Below, piece by piece: positions 9,186 through 23,516 of a stretch of 64,000 nt of DNA. Under the pieces are notes generated by a model, which did not search any database, was not told the origin of the DNA, and worked only from the letters and a program-made list of their open reading frames with translations. Made by a program: the position numbers and the translations under genes. Positions within the stretch are counted from its first letter, which is position 1. Every line of letters begins with the position of its first letter. Source of the stretch: Mycolicibacterium neoaurum ATCC 25795 (GTDB taxonomy: Bacteria; Actinomycetota; Actinomycetes; Mycobacteriales; Mycobacteriaceae); assembly GCF_000691525.1 (NCBI RefSeq), contig NZ_JMDW01000003.1, positions 415,804 through 479,803 of the forward strand, written 5' to 3'.

Positions 9186-9212
9186 GACACCGGTGCGCCC
9201 GACAATGTGACA
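9186..9212 (-). promoter_or_regulatory. Candidate ECF41-type promoter upstream of the oxidoreductase-sigma pair
   Basis: On the minus strand TGTCACA (9212-9206) is followed after exactly 16 bp by TGTC (9189-9186), about 35 bp upstream of the oxidoreductase ATG. The described ECF41 consensus is TGTCACA in the -35 region and CGTC in the -10 region with about 16 bp between, so the -35 is perfect and the -10 has one change. This fits autoregulation by the sigma factor encoded two genes downstream. Confidence 0.62.
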
Positions 9213-9298
9213 TTACGTGACGTAGGTCATGTTCTCGTTGGTCGCTGGATCGGCTGCAGGGGAGCCGCTCTCATGGCCTGGGTCATCGCGGTGGCAAG

Positions 9299-11629
9299 TC
9301 AGTTGGTGATGTCGAGGGCCGCCCTGACGATGCTGTCGGTATCGATGCCGTGGTAGCGGTAGACGTCCGGCAGATCACCGGCCTGCCCGAAACCGGACAC
9401 CCCCAGTGCGGTCAACGGCACCTGCCGGATACCGGCCAGGAACGCCAGGGTGTGCGGATGCCCGTCGAGCACGGTCACCATCGGGGTCGCGCGGTCGGCG
9501 GGGAACAGCTGGTCGAGAATCCAGGTGTCCGCCGAGCGTCGGCCCTGCCGCGCCTGCCAGGCCTCGAACAGCAAGCCGGGGCTGGTCACGCACAGCACAT
9601 CGGCGGGGATGCCGACCTGGTCCAATCGATCTGCCGCGGCGAGCGCTTCGGTGACCATGGTGCCCACGGCGGCGATGGTCACCTTCACCTCCGATGCCGG
9701 TGATCGGCGCAGCGGATAGCCGCCCGCGACCACCTGTCGGCGGCGGCGTTCGCGCGCGGCGGGATCCTCCGGGACGTGGGCGAGCGCCTGGTCCACCGGC
9801 CTTGTCGACAGCCGCAGGTACGCCGAGGATCCACCCGGACGGCCCAGTCGCGCCATGCTGGCCAACAGGGTCCATTCGACGTCGATCGCGAAAGCCGGTT
9901 CGTAGCTGATGCAACCGGGCTGCTCCAGGCCGATCGATGGCGTCTTGATGGACTGGTGCGCACCGCCCTCGGCGGCCAGACTCACCCCCGACGGGGTGCC
10001 GACCAGGATGGACTGGCCGCCGGCGTAGATGCCGAACGACCATGGTTCCAGGGCCCGTTCGACGAACGGGTCGTACAGCACGCCGATGGGGAACAGCGGC
10101 TCGCCCCATCGGCTCCAGGTGGCGCCCAGTTCCCCGATCAGCCCGACCAGGTTGGTCTCGGCGATACCGAGCTCCATGTGTTGTCCGCTGGGCCGTTCGT
10201 TCCAGTGCATCAGGGTCTGGGCGTCGTCGGCGAACCAGTTGCGCCGCTCATCGGACGACCACACCCCGACCTTGTTGACCCAGCCCGCGAGGTTGGTGGT
10301 CGAGCTGACATCCGGGCTGACGGTGACGACTCGCTTGGCCGCGTCGGGCGCCTCTCTCGTCAGATCCAGCAGTAGGCGTCCCAGCGCGGCCTGGGTGGTC
10401 GAGGTGCCCTTCGGGGTACGACCGATATCGGTGGGAATGTCCGGCATGGGTGCCGACGGCGTGGGATCCCGCCGCAGGCGCGCCGCGGTCTCGACGCACA
10501 ATCTGCCCATCGCACTGGCGGCGCCGAATCGGCGCCATGGGTCGGCCACGTCCATACCGAGTCGCGCTGCAAGCGAGGCGTATTCGTCATTGCTCAACAG
10601 CGCCGAGTGGTTCTGCGGATGTCCTTCTGTCGGAAGCCCGTAACCCTTGATCGTGTACGCCAGGACGACCGTTGGCCGCGTATCGTCGATCTGCCGGTAC
10701 GCCTCGGCCAGCGCGGTGAGGTCGTGACCGCCGAGGTTGCGGATCGCCGCGGTCAGGGTGGCGTCGTCGAGGGTGTCGAGCAGTATCGCGATCTCGGCGG
10801 CCGACGGACCGTCGCCGGGCAGGCGTTGCCGGATCTCGCTGGCATCGCAGCGCAGCAACCGCTGGTATTCCGGGTTCTCCATCGTGACGATGCGCCGGCG
10901 CAGCGCCTCTCCGCCGGGTTGGGTGAACAGCGACTGCAGCAGGCGGCCGAAGTTGACCGTGAGGACCTGCCAACCGGCCGCGGCGAACATGGTTTCCAGT
11001 CGGCGCGCGGCGATATTGGGCACGACCCGGTCCAGCGATTGACGGTTCATGTCGACGATCCAGACCACCTCGCCCAGTTCGGCGATACCCGGATCGAGGA
11101 TCGCTTCCCAGACCGCACCTTCGTCGAGTTCGGCATCGCCGACCAGGGAGTACTGGCGTCCGGTGCCGCCGGCGCCCAGATGGGTGTTCACATAGCGGCG
11201 CGCCATCGCGCCCCAGATCGGCGCGGTGGCTCCGATGCCGACGGATCCGGTCGAATAGTCCACCGGGTCAGGATCTTTGGACCGGCTCGGATAGGACTGC
11301 AGACCGCCGAACTCACGCAAGGTGGTCAGGTACTTCTCATCCAGTTCGCCGAGCAGGTAGTTGATGCTGTGCAGCACCGGGGAGGCGTGCGGTTTGACCG
11401 AGACCCGGTCACCGGATTGCAGCTGCTGAAACCACAGCGACGTCATGATCGCGACCATCGACGCGCTGGAGGCCTGATGCCCACCGACCTTGAGTCCCGA
11501 GACATTCGGCCGAATGCGATTGGCGTGGTGCACGATCGAGGTGGACAACCACAGCACACGTTCGGCGACGCGCTCCAGTGCGTCGGTGGTGTCGAGGTCT
11601 CCGTCGGTGTCGGCGGCAGTGGTGTTCAC
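9299..11629 (-). CDS. AceE-like (homodimeric-type) thiamine-diphosphate E1 enzyme, copy 1
   Basis: A 776-residue transketolase-fold protein of the AceE branch (E1 of 2-oxoacid dehydrogenases). Landmarks: GGHQAS (His51, aligning with His106 of E. coli AceE), GDAELDEG in place of the GDG thiamine-diphosphate motif, YTIKGYGLPTEGHPQNHS, and AAEGGAHQSIK plus CISYEPAFA in the C-terminal half. It is about 50 residues shorter at the N-terminus than E. coli AceE, losing the segment that contacts E2. A closely similar paralogue is encoded at 48984-51329 beside an E2 gene, whereas this copy has no E2 neighbour. GTG start at 11629. It is divergent from an Lrp/AsnC regulator, which may control it. The substrate (pyruvate or another 2-oxoacid) is not known. 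Confidence 0.85.
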   Translation of the reverse strand: MNTTAADTDGDLDTTDALERVAERVLWLSTSIVHHANRIRPNVSGLKVGGHQASSASMVAIMTSLWFQQLQSGDRVSVKPHASPVLHSINYLLGELDEKYLTTLREFGGLQSYPSRSKDPDPVDYSTGSVGIGATAPIWGAMARRYVNTHLGAGGTGRQYSLVGDAELDEGAVWEAILDPGIAELGEVVWIVDMNRQSLDRVVPNIAARRLETMFAAAGWQVLTVNFGRLLQSLFTQPGGEALRRRIVTMENPEYQRLLRCDASEIRQRLPGDGPSAAEIAILLDTLDDATLTAAIRNLGGHDLTALAEAYRQIDDTRPTVVLAYTIKGYGLPTEGHPQNHSALLSNDEYASLAARLGMDVADPWRRFGAASAMGRLCVETAARLRRDPTPSAPMPDIPTDIGRTPKGTSTTQAALGRLLLDLTREAPDAAKRVVTVSPDVSSTTNLAGWVNKVGVWSSDERRNWFADDAQTLMHWNERPSGQHMELGIAETNLVGLIGELGATWSRWGEPLFPIGVLYDPFVERALEPWSFGIYAGGQSILVGTPSGVSLAAEGGAHQSIKTPSIGLEQPGCISYEPAFAIDVEWTLLASMARLGRPGGSSAYLRLSTRPVDQALAHVPEDPAARERRRRQVVAGGYPLRRSPASEVKVTIAAVGTMVTEALAAADRLDQVGIPADVLCVTSPGLLFEAWQARQGRRSADTWILDQLFPADRATPMVTVLDGHPHTLAFLAGIRQVPLTALGVSGFGQAGDLPDVYRYHGIDTDSIVRAALDITN

Positions 11630-11764
11630 ACGGACCTACTCACGGTTGGTTTGCGCAGATAGTTCATCCAGTGCAGCACCTGCTGTAATTTGGGTCAACA
11701 TGGTTGCACCGGATTGATCACTTTGCGTTTCCGTGGATCACGACGACGAGTGGAGTTGCGCACA

Positions 11765-15206
<3,442 letters not shown>

Positions 15207-15232
15207 TTGGCTCTCACCTTAGGGTGTGGGTC

Positions 15233-16084
15233 GTGAGCTCGAAGAGAGAGAAGCCGCCCGCCCCCGAGCCGCTGGCCCCGCTGATCGATGCGCACACCCA
15301 CCTCGATGCCTGCGGTGCGCGGACCGCCGAGGACGTCACCGCCATCCTGGACCGCGCCGGTGCGGCCGGTGTCCAGGCCGTCGTGACCATCGCCGATGAC
15401 CTCGACGCGGCCCGCTGGGCAGACGCGGCCGCCGACTGGGACCCGCGGGTGTATGCCGCCGTGGCGTTGCATCCGACCCGTGCCCACACCCTCGACGACG
15501 CCGCCAGGGCGGAGTTGGCGACGTTGGCCGCCCACCCGCGGGTGGTGGCGGTGGGCGAGACCGGCATCGACATGTACTGGCCTGGCCGCCTCGACGGCTG
15601 TGCAACCCCGGATCAGCAGCGCGAGGCCTTCGCCTGGCATATCGACCTGGCCAAGCGGACCGGCAAGCCGTTGATGATCCACAACCGCGACGGTGACGCC
15701 GAGGTGCTGGACGTGCTGGCGGCCGAGGGCGCCCCCGAGACGGTCATCTTCCACTGTTTCTCCTCCGACGCACAGATGGCCCGCACCTGTGCCCGCAACG
15801 GCTGGCTGATGAGCCTGTCCGGAACGGTGAGCTTCCGCAATGCCCACGCCCTGCGCGAGGCTGCCACCGTCATCCCCGACGAGTTGCTCCTCGTGGAGAC
15901 CGACGCGCCCTTCCTGACCCCGCACCCGTACCGCGGGGCGCCCAACGAGTCCTACTGCCTGCCGTACACGGTGCGTGCGCTGGCCGACATCCTGGACCGG
16001 CCGGCCACCGAAGTGGCTCGCGCGACCTTCGAGAATGCGGTCCGGACCTACGGCTTCGGTACCCTCACGAGTTGGCGCGGTTGA
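15233..16084 (+). CDS. tatD: TatD-family metal-dependent deoxyribonuclease
   Basis: A 283-residue TIM-barrel hydrolase of the TatD family (Rv1008 equivalent). Metal ligands are visible as IDAHTHLD near the start, VAVGETGID (Glu), MIHNRD (His), FHCFSS (His) and LLVETDAPFLTP (Asp). TatD proteins are Mg-dependent 3'-5' exonucleases/DNases linked to repair of oxidised DNA, and some act on D-aminoacylated tRNA-like substrates. GTG at 15233 was chosen; GTG at 15224 in the same frame would add three residues and cannot be excluded. It is followed after 88 bp by rpfB in the same direction, the usual mycobacterial order. Confidence 0.92.
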   Translation: MSSKREKPPAPEPLAPLIDAHTHLDACGARTAEDVTAILDRAGAAGVQAVVTIADDLDAARWADAAADWDPRVYAAVALHPTRAHTLDDAARAELATLAAHPRVVAVGETGIDMYWPGRLDGCATPDQQREAFAWHIDLAKRTGKPLMIHNRDGDAEVLDVLAAEGAPETVIFHCFSSDAQMARTCARNGWLMSLSGTVSFRNAHALREAATVIPDELLLVETDAPFLTPHPYRGAPNESYCLPYTVRALADILDRPATEVARATFENAVRTYGFGTLTSWRG

Positions 16085-16157
16085 CCTAACTTCGTTACCG
16101 TCCTGTTATCGAACGCGGCGGGCCGGTTGGGCTGACGCAGATGCCGCGCTCAACTAG

Positions 16158-18229
<2,072 letters not shown>

Positions 18230-18295
18230 TCCCCTGGCCGCTTCACGGCCCTCAATGTGCCGTTGACAGCCGTACTCTTCGTCTCGGTGTGATCC

Positions 18296-18325
18296 TTGAC
18301 ACATTGCGTTGGCAAACGTTATTGT
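18296..18325 (+). promoter_or_regulatory. Candidate SigA-type promoter for ispE
   Basis: TTGACA (18296-18301) and TATTGT (18320-18325) are separated by 18 bp inside the 188-bp gap between ksgA and ispE, about 90 bp upstream of the ispE GTG. This is one of the best housekeeping-type promoter matches in the window and would let ispE be expressed independently of rpfB-ksgA. Confidence 0.6.
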
Positions 18326-18417
18326 CGGCGTCAGCGGCGGGATCGACGAGGGGTATCTCACCACGTATGCGGTCGGTGTCGGTGTTGATTTCACCGGCGC
18401 AGCGGTAGGTTCGTTCG

Positions 18418-19389
18418 GTGTCTGCTTCGTCAGGGGATGCCGCCACCGAGTGGACAGGCACCGAGTCAGTCGGTTCGGTCACCGTCCGGGTTCCCGGCAA
18501 GGTCAACCTGTACCTGGCCGTCGGCGATGCGCGCACCGACGGCTACCACGAGCTGACCACCGTTTTCCACGCCGTCTCCCTCTTCGACGAGGTGACGGTT
18601 CGCGACGCCGACGTCCTGGCGCTGAAGATGTTCGGCGAGGGGGCCGAGGCGCTGCCGGCCGATGACCGCAACCTGGCATGGCGTGCCGCCGAATTGCTGG
18701 CCGAACACGTCGGCCGCGCCCCTGACGTGTCCATCTCGATCACCAAGTCGATCCCGGTGGCCGGCGGAATGGCGGGCGGCAGCGGGAATGCCGCGGCCGT
18801 CCTGGTGGCCATGAACGCGCTCTGGGATCTCGGTGTGCCGCGCCGCGATCTGCACGCGATGGCCGCGCAGCTGGGCAGCGATGTGCCGTTCGCCCTCCAT
18901 GGTGGAACCGCCCTCGGCACCGGCCGCGGTGAAGAACTCGCCACGGTCCTGGCTCGCAGCACCTTCCACTGGGTCTTCGCCTTCGCCCATGACGGACTGT
19001 CCACGCCGGCGGTGTTCGCCGAGATCGACCGGCTGCGCGCCGATCCGCAGTGGAGCGGTCCACCCCGCCTCACCGATGCCGAACCCCTGCTTGCCGCCCT
19101 GGCGACCGGGGACCCGCACGTCCTGGCGCCGTTGCTCGGCAACGACCTGCAACCGGCGGCGCTGAACCTGCGCTCCGATCTGCGGCGCACCCTGCGGGCG
19201 GGCCAGGACGCCGGCGCCCTGGCCGGGATCGTCTCCGGGTCCGGCCCCACCTGTGCATTCCTATGTGCCTCCGCCGCGCACGCCGTCGATGTCGGCACCG
19301 CGCTATCGGGTGCGGGTGTCTGCCGGACGGTGCGAGTGGCCAGCGGGCCCGTGCCCGGTGCCCGGGTCATGTCCGAACCCCTGCGGTGA
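18418..19389 (+). CDS. ispE: 4-diphosphocytidyl-2-C-methyl-D-erythritol kinase
   Basis: A 323-residue GHMP kinase that phosphorylates CDP-methylerythritol in the MEP isoprenoid pathway (Rv1011 equivalent). The N-terminal [12 protein letters not shown], the ATP-binding glycine-rich loop [17 protein letters not shown] and the C-terminal GSGPTCAF are the three GHMP motifs. GTG at 18418 is used; about 20 residues precede the conserved core, so a later start is possible. A good promoter lies about 90 bp upstream. Confidence 0.94.
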   Translation: MSASSGDAATEWTGTESVGSVTVRVPGKVNLYLAVGDARTDGYHELTTVFHAVSLFDEVTVRDADVLALKMFGEGAEALPADDRNLAWRAAELLAEHVGRAPDVSISITKSIPVAGGMAGGSGNAAAVLVAMNALWDLGVPRRDLHAMAAQLGSDVPFALHGGTALGTGRGEELATVLARSTFHWVFAFAHDGLSTPAVFAEIDRLRADPQWSGPPRLTDAEPLLAALATGDPHVLAPLLGNDLQPAALNLRSDLRRTLRAGQDAGALAGIVSGSGPTCAFLCASAAHAVDVGTALSGAGVCRTVRVASGPVPGARVMSEPLR

Positions 19390-19452
19390 GGGCGGCCCGC
19401 GGGAAATCAAACCCGCACGCGGTGTGACACATGCCTCAATCGGCGCATCCGT

Positions 19453-19481
19453 TTGGCAGTTACTTAAGGGTTCTTTAAGAT
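19453..19481 (+). promoter_or_regulatory. Candidate SigA-type promoter for the pks16-type ligase
   Basis: TTGGCA (19453-19458) and TAAGAT (19476-19481) are spaced by 17 bp. They lie in the 279-bp non-coding gap after ispE, about 190 bp before the GTG start of the acyl-CoA ligase-like gene. The leader between is G+C-rich and contains no reading frame that I can support. Confidence 0.5.
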
Positions 19482-19668
19482 GGGTGCGGTGGAAACTGGC
19501 CTGTCCACAAAAGGCCGGTGACCACCGGAATGAGACACAACTGCGTCCCAATTGTGTGTGCGCGCCTCTCCTGAAGAGTGCACCTGCAGGCGGAATATAG
19601 GGAAACGCGCGAGGAACCTGGAGCCGACGACGACGTCGCTTCGGCCCCAGACACCCCAGGAGGTTGCC

Positions 19669-21306
19669 GTGAGCCGCTTTACCGACAAGATGTACCGCAG
19701 CGCCAAGGAGAGCACGCGGGGCATGGTCACCGGCGAACCCTACGAGCCGGTGCGGCACACCTGGGCCGAGGTGCACGAGCGCGCCCGCCGGGTGGCCGGT
19801 GGACTGGCCGCTGCCGGTATCGGTCCCGGCGACTCCGTCGGCGTGCTGGCGGGTTTCCCGGTGGAGATCGCCCCGACCGCCCAGGGCGTGTGGATGCGCG
19901 GCGGCAGCCTCACCATGCTGCACCAGCCGACCCCGCGCACCGACCTCGCCGTCTGGGCCGAGGACACCATGACCGTCATCGGCATGATCGAGCTCAAGGC
20001 CGTCATCGTCTCCGAGCCGTTCATCGTCGCCATCCCGGTGCTCGAGGAAAAGGGCATCAAGGTCCTCAAGGTGGCCGACCTGCTGGCCGCCGACCCGATC
20101 GATCCCGTCGAGACCGGTGAGGACGATCTGGCGTTGATGCAGCTGACCTCCGGGTCGACGGGATCCCCGAAGGCTGTGCAGATCACCCACCGCAACATCC
20201 ACTCCAACGCCGAGGCCATGTTCATCGGCGCCGAGTACGACGTCGACACCGACGTCATGGTCAGCTGGCTGCCCTGCTTCCACGACATGGGCATGGTCGG
20301 CTTCCTGACCATCCCGATGTACTTCGGTGCCGAGCTGGTCAAGGTCACCCCGATGGACTTCCTGCGCGACACCCTGCTGTGGGCGCGCCTCATCGACAAG
20401 TACAAGGGCACCATGACGGCCGCCCCGAACTTCGCCTACGCGCTGTTCGCCAAGCGGCTGCGCCGCCAGGCCAAGCCCGGCGAGTTCGACCTGTCCACGC
20501 TGCGCTTCGCGCTCTCGGGCGCCGAGCCCGTGGAGCCGGCCGACGTCGAGGACCTGATCGACGCGGGCAAGCCGTTCGGGCTGAAGGCCTCGGCGATCCT
20601 GCCCGCCTATGGCATGGCCGAGACCTGCCTGGCGGTGTCGTTCTCCCCGTGCAACGCCGGTCTGGTCGTCGACGAGGTCGACGCGGACCTGCTGGCCGCG
20701 CTGCGCCGCGCGGTGCCGTCGAGCAAGGGCAACACCCGCCGGTTGGCCTCGCTGGGCCCGCTGCTGCGCGACCTGGATGCCCGCGTCGTCGACGAGGACG
20801 GTGCTGTGCTGCCGGCCCGCGGTGTCGGTGTCATCCAGCTGCGTGGTGAATCGGTCACCCCGGGCTACATCACGATGGCCGGCTTCCTGCCGACCCAGGA
20901 CGAGAACGGCTGGTACGACACCGGCGACCTCGGTTACATCACCGAAGAGGGCAACGTCGTGGTGTGCGGCCGCGTCAAGGACGTCATCATCATGGCCGGG
21001 CGCAACATCTACCCGACCGATATCGAGCGGGCCGCAGGCCGGGTCGAGGGCGTCCGCCCCGGTTGTGCCGTAGCGGTGCGTCTCGACGCCGGTCATTCGC
21101 GCGAAACCTTCGCCGTCGCAGTGGAATCCAACGCATACCAGGATCCCGCAGCGGTGCGTCGCATCGAGCACCAGGTCGCTCACGAGGTGGTGACCGAGGT
21201 CGACGTGCGCCCGCGCAACGTCGTCGTGCTCGGACCGGGCACCATCCCGAAGACGCCGTCGGGCAAGCTGCGCCGGGCCAACTCGGTCGCCCTCGTCACC
21301 GGCTAG
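19669..21306 (+). CDS. pks16: Acyl-CoA synthetase/FadD-like AMP-binding protein (Pks16 type)
   Basis: A 545-residue adenylate-forming enzyme, positional and length equivalent of Rv1013 (named pks16 although it is not a polyketide synthase). The AMP-binding signature [18 protein letters not shown], the [10 protein letters not shown] block, the [10 protein letters not shown] hinge and the C-terminal lysine loop TPSGKLRR are all present. It is expected to adenylate a fatty or other carboxylic acid and load it on CoA or an acyl carrier. GTG at 19669 follows an ideal ribosome-binding site (CAGGAGG) and gives the family N-terminus SRFTDKMY; the open frame continues upstream but has no coding character. 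No dedicated partner gene is adjacent. Confidence 0.9.
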   Translation: MSRFTDKMYRSAKESTRGMVTGEPYEPVRHTWAEVHERARRVAGGLAAAGIGPGDSVGVLAGFPVEIAPTAQGVWMRGGSLTMLHQPTPRTDLAVWAEDTMTVIGMIELKAVIVSEPFIVAIPVLEEKGIKVLKVADLLAADPIDPVETGEDDLALMQLTSGSTGSPKAVQITHRNIHSNAEAMFIGAEYDVDTDVMVSWLPCFHDMGMVGFLTIPMYFGAELVKVTPMDFLRDTLLWARLIDKYKGTMTAAPNFAYALFAKRLRRQAKPGEFDLSTLRFALSGAEPVEPADVEDLIDAGKPFGLKASAILPAYGMAETCLAVSFSPCNAGLVVDEVDADLLAALRRAVPSSKGNTRRLASLGPLLRDLDARVVDEDGAVLPARGVGVIQLRGESVTPGYITMAGFLPTQDENGWYDTGDLGYITEEGNVVVCGRVKDVIIMAGRNIYPTDIERAAGRVEGVRPGCAVAVRLDAGHSRETFAVAVESNAYQDPAAVRRIEHQVAHEVVTEVDVRPRNVVVLGPGTIPKTPSGKLRRANSVALVTG

Positions 21307-21327
21307 GCTCGCTCCTCACGTTTTCGG

Positions 21328-21386
21328 CGAGCGTGCGTGTCTGCGGGTGAACACGCCGCTGCGCACGCCGAGTTCTCGCACGCTCG
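21328..21386 (+). repeat. 59-bp palindromic repeat element, copy 1
   Basis: The element begins CGAGCGTGCG and ends CGCACGCTCG, giving a perfect 10-bp inverted repeat around a 39-bp centre. A second element of exactly the same length lies in opposite orientation at 22055-22113, on the other side of the DUF998 gene; the two also share TGTCTGC after the first arm and the middle CGC(T) positions. It resembles a dispersed intergenic palindromic unit, and it also could form a transcription-stopping hairpin after pks16. Confidence 0.75.
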
Positions 21387-21416
21387 ACGCACCCGGGCGG
21401 TCCGTATCCTGGTGTG

Positions 21417-22079
21417 ATGCAGCGATCCACCCACGTCCTGCTCGGCTGGTTCGGTGTGCTCGGTGCCGCCATCTCGGTGGCCGCCATCCTGTCCCTTGAC
21501 GCGATCATCGGCGGCCAGTCGCACCGGCCCGGCCGCACGCTGCGCATGGCGACCATCTCCGAGTACATCTACACCAGCGGTGACTGGGCCTTCCTGACCG
21601 GTGTGCTGGCGCTCGCACTCGGCTCGATCCTGCTGCTCACCGGACTGGTCCACGCCGGGTTGGTCGCACCGCTGTCGCCCGGCTCGATCCTCATGTCGCT
21701 GTGGGTGATCGGGCTGGTCGGGATCGCCGCGTTTCCCAAGCACAATTGGGAGATCGGGCCCAGCACAAGCGGATCCATCCATCGGATGGCCACCCTGCTG
21801 GCATTCGTCTCACTACCCGCGGCGGTGCTGGCCATCACCCGCCGACATCGCAGCGCCCGGCCCGCGACCTGGCTGGCCTACGGATCGATCGGGTGGCTTG
21901 CGGTGTTGTTCGGGGCCATCGCGGTGAGCATGGTCACCGATCTGCGGTGGTATCGCATCATCCCGCTCGGCATCGTCGAGCGGGGGATCGTCGCCTTCGA
22001 GGTCGCGGCCGTCATCGCCGTGGGAGTCTGGTTGATCCGCGGGGAATTTCGCGACGAGCGTGCGCTGACTTCGAGCTGA
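21417..22079 (+). CDS. DUF998-family integral membrane protein
   Basis: A 220-residue protein with about six hydrophobic helices (for example LLGWFGVLGAAISVAAILSL, FLTGVLALALGSILLLTGLV, WLAVLFGAIAVSMV). The pattern TISEYIY early and FPKHNWE after the third or fourth helix is typical of DUF998 proteins, whose function is unknown. The start is ATG at 21417 (GTG at 21414 possible). The gene sits between two 59-bp palindromic repeats in inverted orientation; the right one overlaps its last codons. It is absent from the corresponding M. tuberculosis position as far as I recall, so it may be a small insertion. Confidence 0.83.
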   Translation: MQRSTHVLLGWFGVLGAAISVAAILSLDAIIGGQSHRPGRTLRMATISEYIYTSGDWAFLTGVLALALGSILLLTGLVHAGLVAPLSPGSILMSLWVIGLVGIAAFPKHNWEIGPSTSGSIHRMATLLAFVSLPAAVLAITRRHRSARPATWLAYGSIGWLAVLFGAIAVSMVTDLRWYRIIPLGIVERGIVAFEVAAVIAVGVWLIRGEFRDERALTSS

Positions 22080-22113
22080 AAGCGGTGTTTCGGGGTGCAG
22101 ACACGCACGCTCG
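22055..22113 (-). repeat. 59-bp palindromic repeat element, copy 2 (inverted)
   Basis: This is the second member of the pair described for 21328-21386, in opposite orientation. Its ends are the same CGAGCGTGCG/CGCACGCTCG arms and the unit length is identical. Its left part covers the last eight codons and stop of the DUF998 gene, so the repeat contributes to that protein's C-terminus. It lies between convergent genes (DUF998 and pth), where it may terminate transcription from both sides. Confidence 0.75.
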
Positions 22114-22137
22114 CCGGGAACGGGGCCGACAACGGGT

Positions 22138-22713
22138 CTACCAGGCGTGCACGATGTTCTGCGCAGGCTCCAGGCCCTGCTCGAGCAGCAGCTCGGTCGC
22201 GTCGGCGGCCTGTTCACAGATGATCGGAACCTCGGGCCGCTCGACGGAATTGAACGGCTCCAGCACATAGGCGGCCGGGTCCTTACGGCCGGGTGGACGG
22301 CCGACGCCGATACGCACCCGCTGAAAGTTCTTGGTACCCAACGCTGCCGCCACCGACTTCAGCCCGTTGTGGCCGCCCTCGCCACCGCCGAGCTTGAGCC
22401 TGATGCGACCGAAGTCGATGTCCAGTTCGTCGTGCAGGATCACCACATCGGCGGGGGCGATCGAATAGAACGCTGCCAACGGGCCGACCTGACGTCCCGA
22501 CTCGTTCATGTAGACCCGCGGCTTGGCGAGCACAACAGGCCGGTGGCCGAGGCGACCCGTGGTCACCTCGGCACCGGACTTCTTGTGCACCTTGAATCCT
22601 GATCCGATGCGTGCGGCCAGGATGTCGGCCACCATGAAACCGAGGTTGTGTCTGGTCTTGGCGTAGTTGGGCCCGGGATTTCCCAGGCCCACCACCAGCA
22701 GGGGCTCGGCCAT
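22138..22713 (-). CDS. pth: Peptidyl-tRNA hydrolase
   Basis: A 191-residue enzyme that releases tRNA from stalled peptidyl-tRNA. Family motifs are [23 protein letters not shown] (catalytic His in the TRHN segment), [33 protein letters not shown] and GGHNGLKS. Length matches Rv1014c. It lies 17 bp downstream of rplY on the same strand, the usual mycobacterial pair, and is convergent with the DUF998 gene. Confidence 0.96.
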   Translation of the reverse strand: MAEPLLVVGLGNPGPNYAKTRHNLGFMVADILAARIGSGFKVHKKSGAEVTTGRLGHRPVVLAKPRVYMNESGRQVGPLAAFYSIAPADVVILHDELDIDFGRIRLKLGGGEGGHNGLKSVAAALGTKNFQRVRIGVGRPPGRKDPAAYVLEPFNSVERPEVPIICEQAADATELLLEQGLEPAQNIVHAW

Positions 22714-22730
22714 GACGGCAGCTGCGCCGG

Positions 22731-23396
22731 TTACTCGGCGGCTTCGGCTTCGGCAGCCTCGCCCTCATCGGCGGTCTCTTCGGCCGCAGCCGCACCCTCG
22801 GTGGCCTCGCCCGCACCCTCGGCCTCGAGATCTTCCTCGGTCGGGGCGGCGACGACGTTGACCACCAGGGTCTCGGCGTCGACGGTCAGGCTGACGCCAC
22901 TGGGCAGCTCGATCTGGCCGGCGGTGATCTGGGTGCCGATCTCGGCATCCTCGACCGACACGGTCAGCTGCTCGGGGATCGACAACACATCGGCCTCGAC
23001 GGCGATGGTGTTGGCTTCCTGGGTGACCAGGCTTCCGGGCGCGGCGTCACCCTCGACGACGACGGGCACGTCGACCTCGACCTTCTCGCCGCGCTTCACG
23101 ACGAGCAGGTCGACATGCTGGATGTTGCGGCGCACGGGGTGGATGTCGAGGGCCTTGGTCAGCGCAAGCTGCTCGGTGCCGTCGATGTCCAGGGTCAGAA
23201 TCGCGTTGGTGCCGGAGTGGCGCATCACGGCGGCGAAATCACGCGCGTTGAGCTCCAGGTGCTGCGGGTCGGTGCCGTGGCCGTACAGCACGGTCGGGAT
23301 GTTGCCGTCGCGGCGGGCCTGGCGCGAGGCACCCTTGCCGGTGCGGGTACGCACGGTGGCGGTCAGCTTGTTGGGGGCCGAGTTCTTGGCAGCCAT
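22731..23396 (-). CDS. rplY: 50S ribosomal protein L25/Ctc family, with acidic C-terminal tail
   Basis: A 221-residue protein of the long (CTC/TL5) L25 family that binds 5S rRNA. The L25 domain ([26 protein letters not shown]) is followed by the beta-rich TL5 C-terminal domain ([22 protein letters not shown]), then a tail of about 35 residues made almost only of Glu and Ala. Such tails are common in actinobacterial L25. ATG at 23396 has an AGGAGAG ribosome-binding site. Probably co-transcribed with pth. Confidence 0.95.
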   Translation of the reverse strand: MAAKNSAPNKLTATVRTRTGKGASRQARRDGNIPTVLYGHGTDPQHLELNARDFAAVMRHSGTNAILTLDIDGTEQLALTKALDIHPVRRNIQHVDLLVVKRGEKVEVDVPVVVEGDAAPGSLVTQEANTIAVEADVLSIPEQLTVSVEDAEIGTQITAGQIELPSGVSLTVDAETLVVNVVAAPTEEDLEAEGAGEATEGAAAAEETADEGEAAEAEAAE

Positions 23397-23516
23397 GTTG
23401 TCTCTCCTGTAGCCGGTTCACACACGGCCAGGGTCCAACGAAATGGGTTCCCGTCGATAACGGTGTTTTGGTAACCACCCTCGCCGTGACGTCGCCAAGG
23501 GTAGCCGACGGATGCC

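Noticed and set aside
19303..21183. 626-codon minus-strand frame under ispE/pks16
   Set aside because: Complement of the confidently assigned pks16-type ligase; composition is shadow-like.
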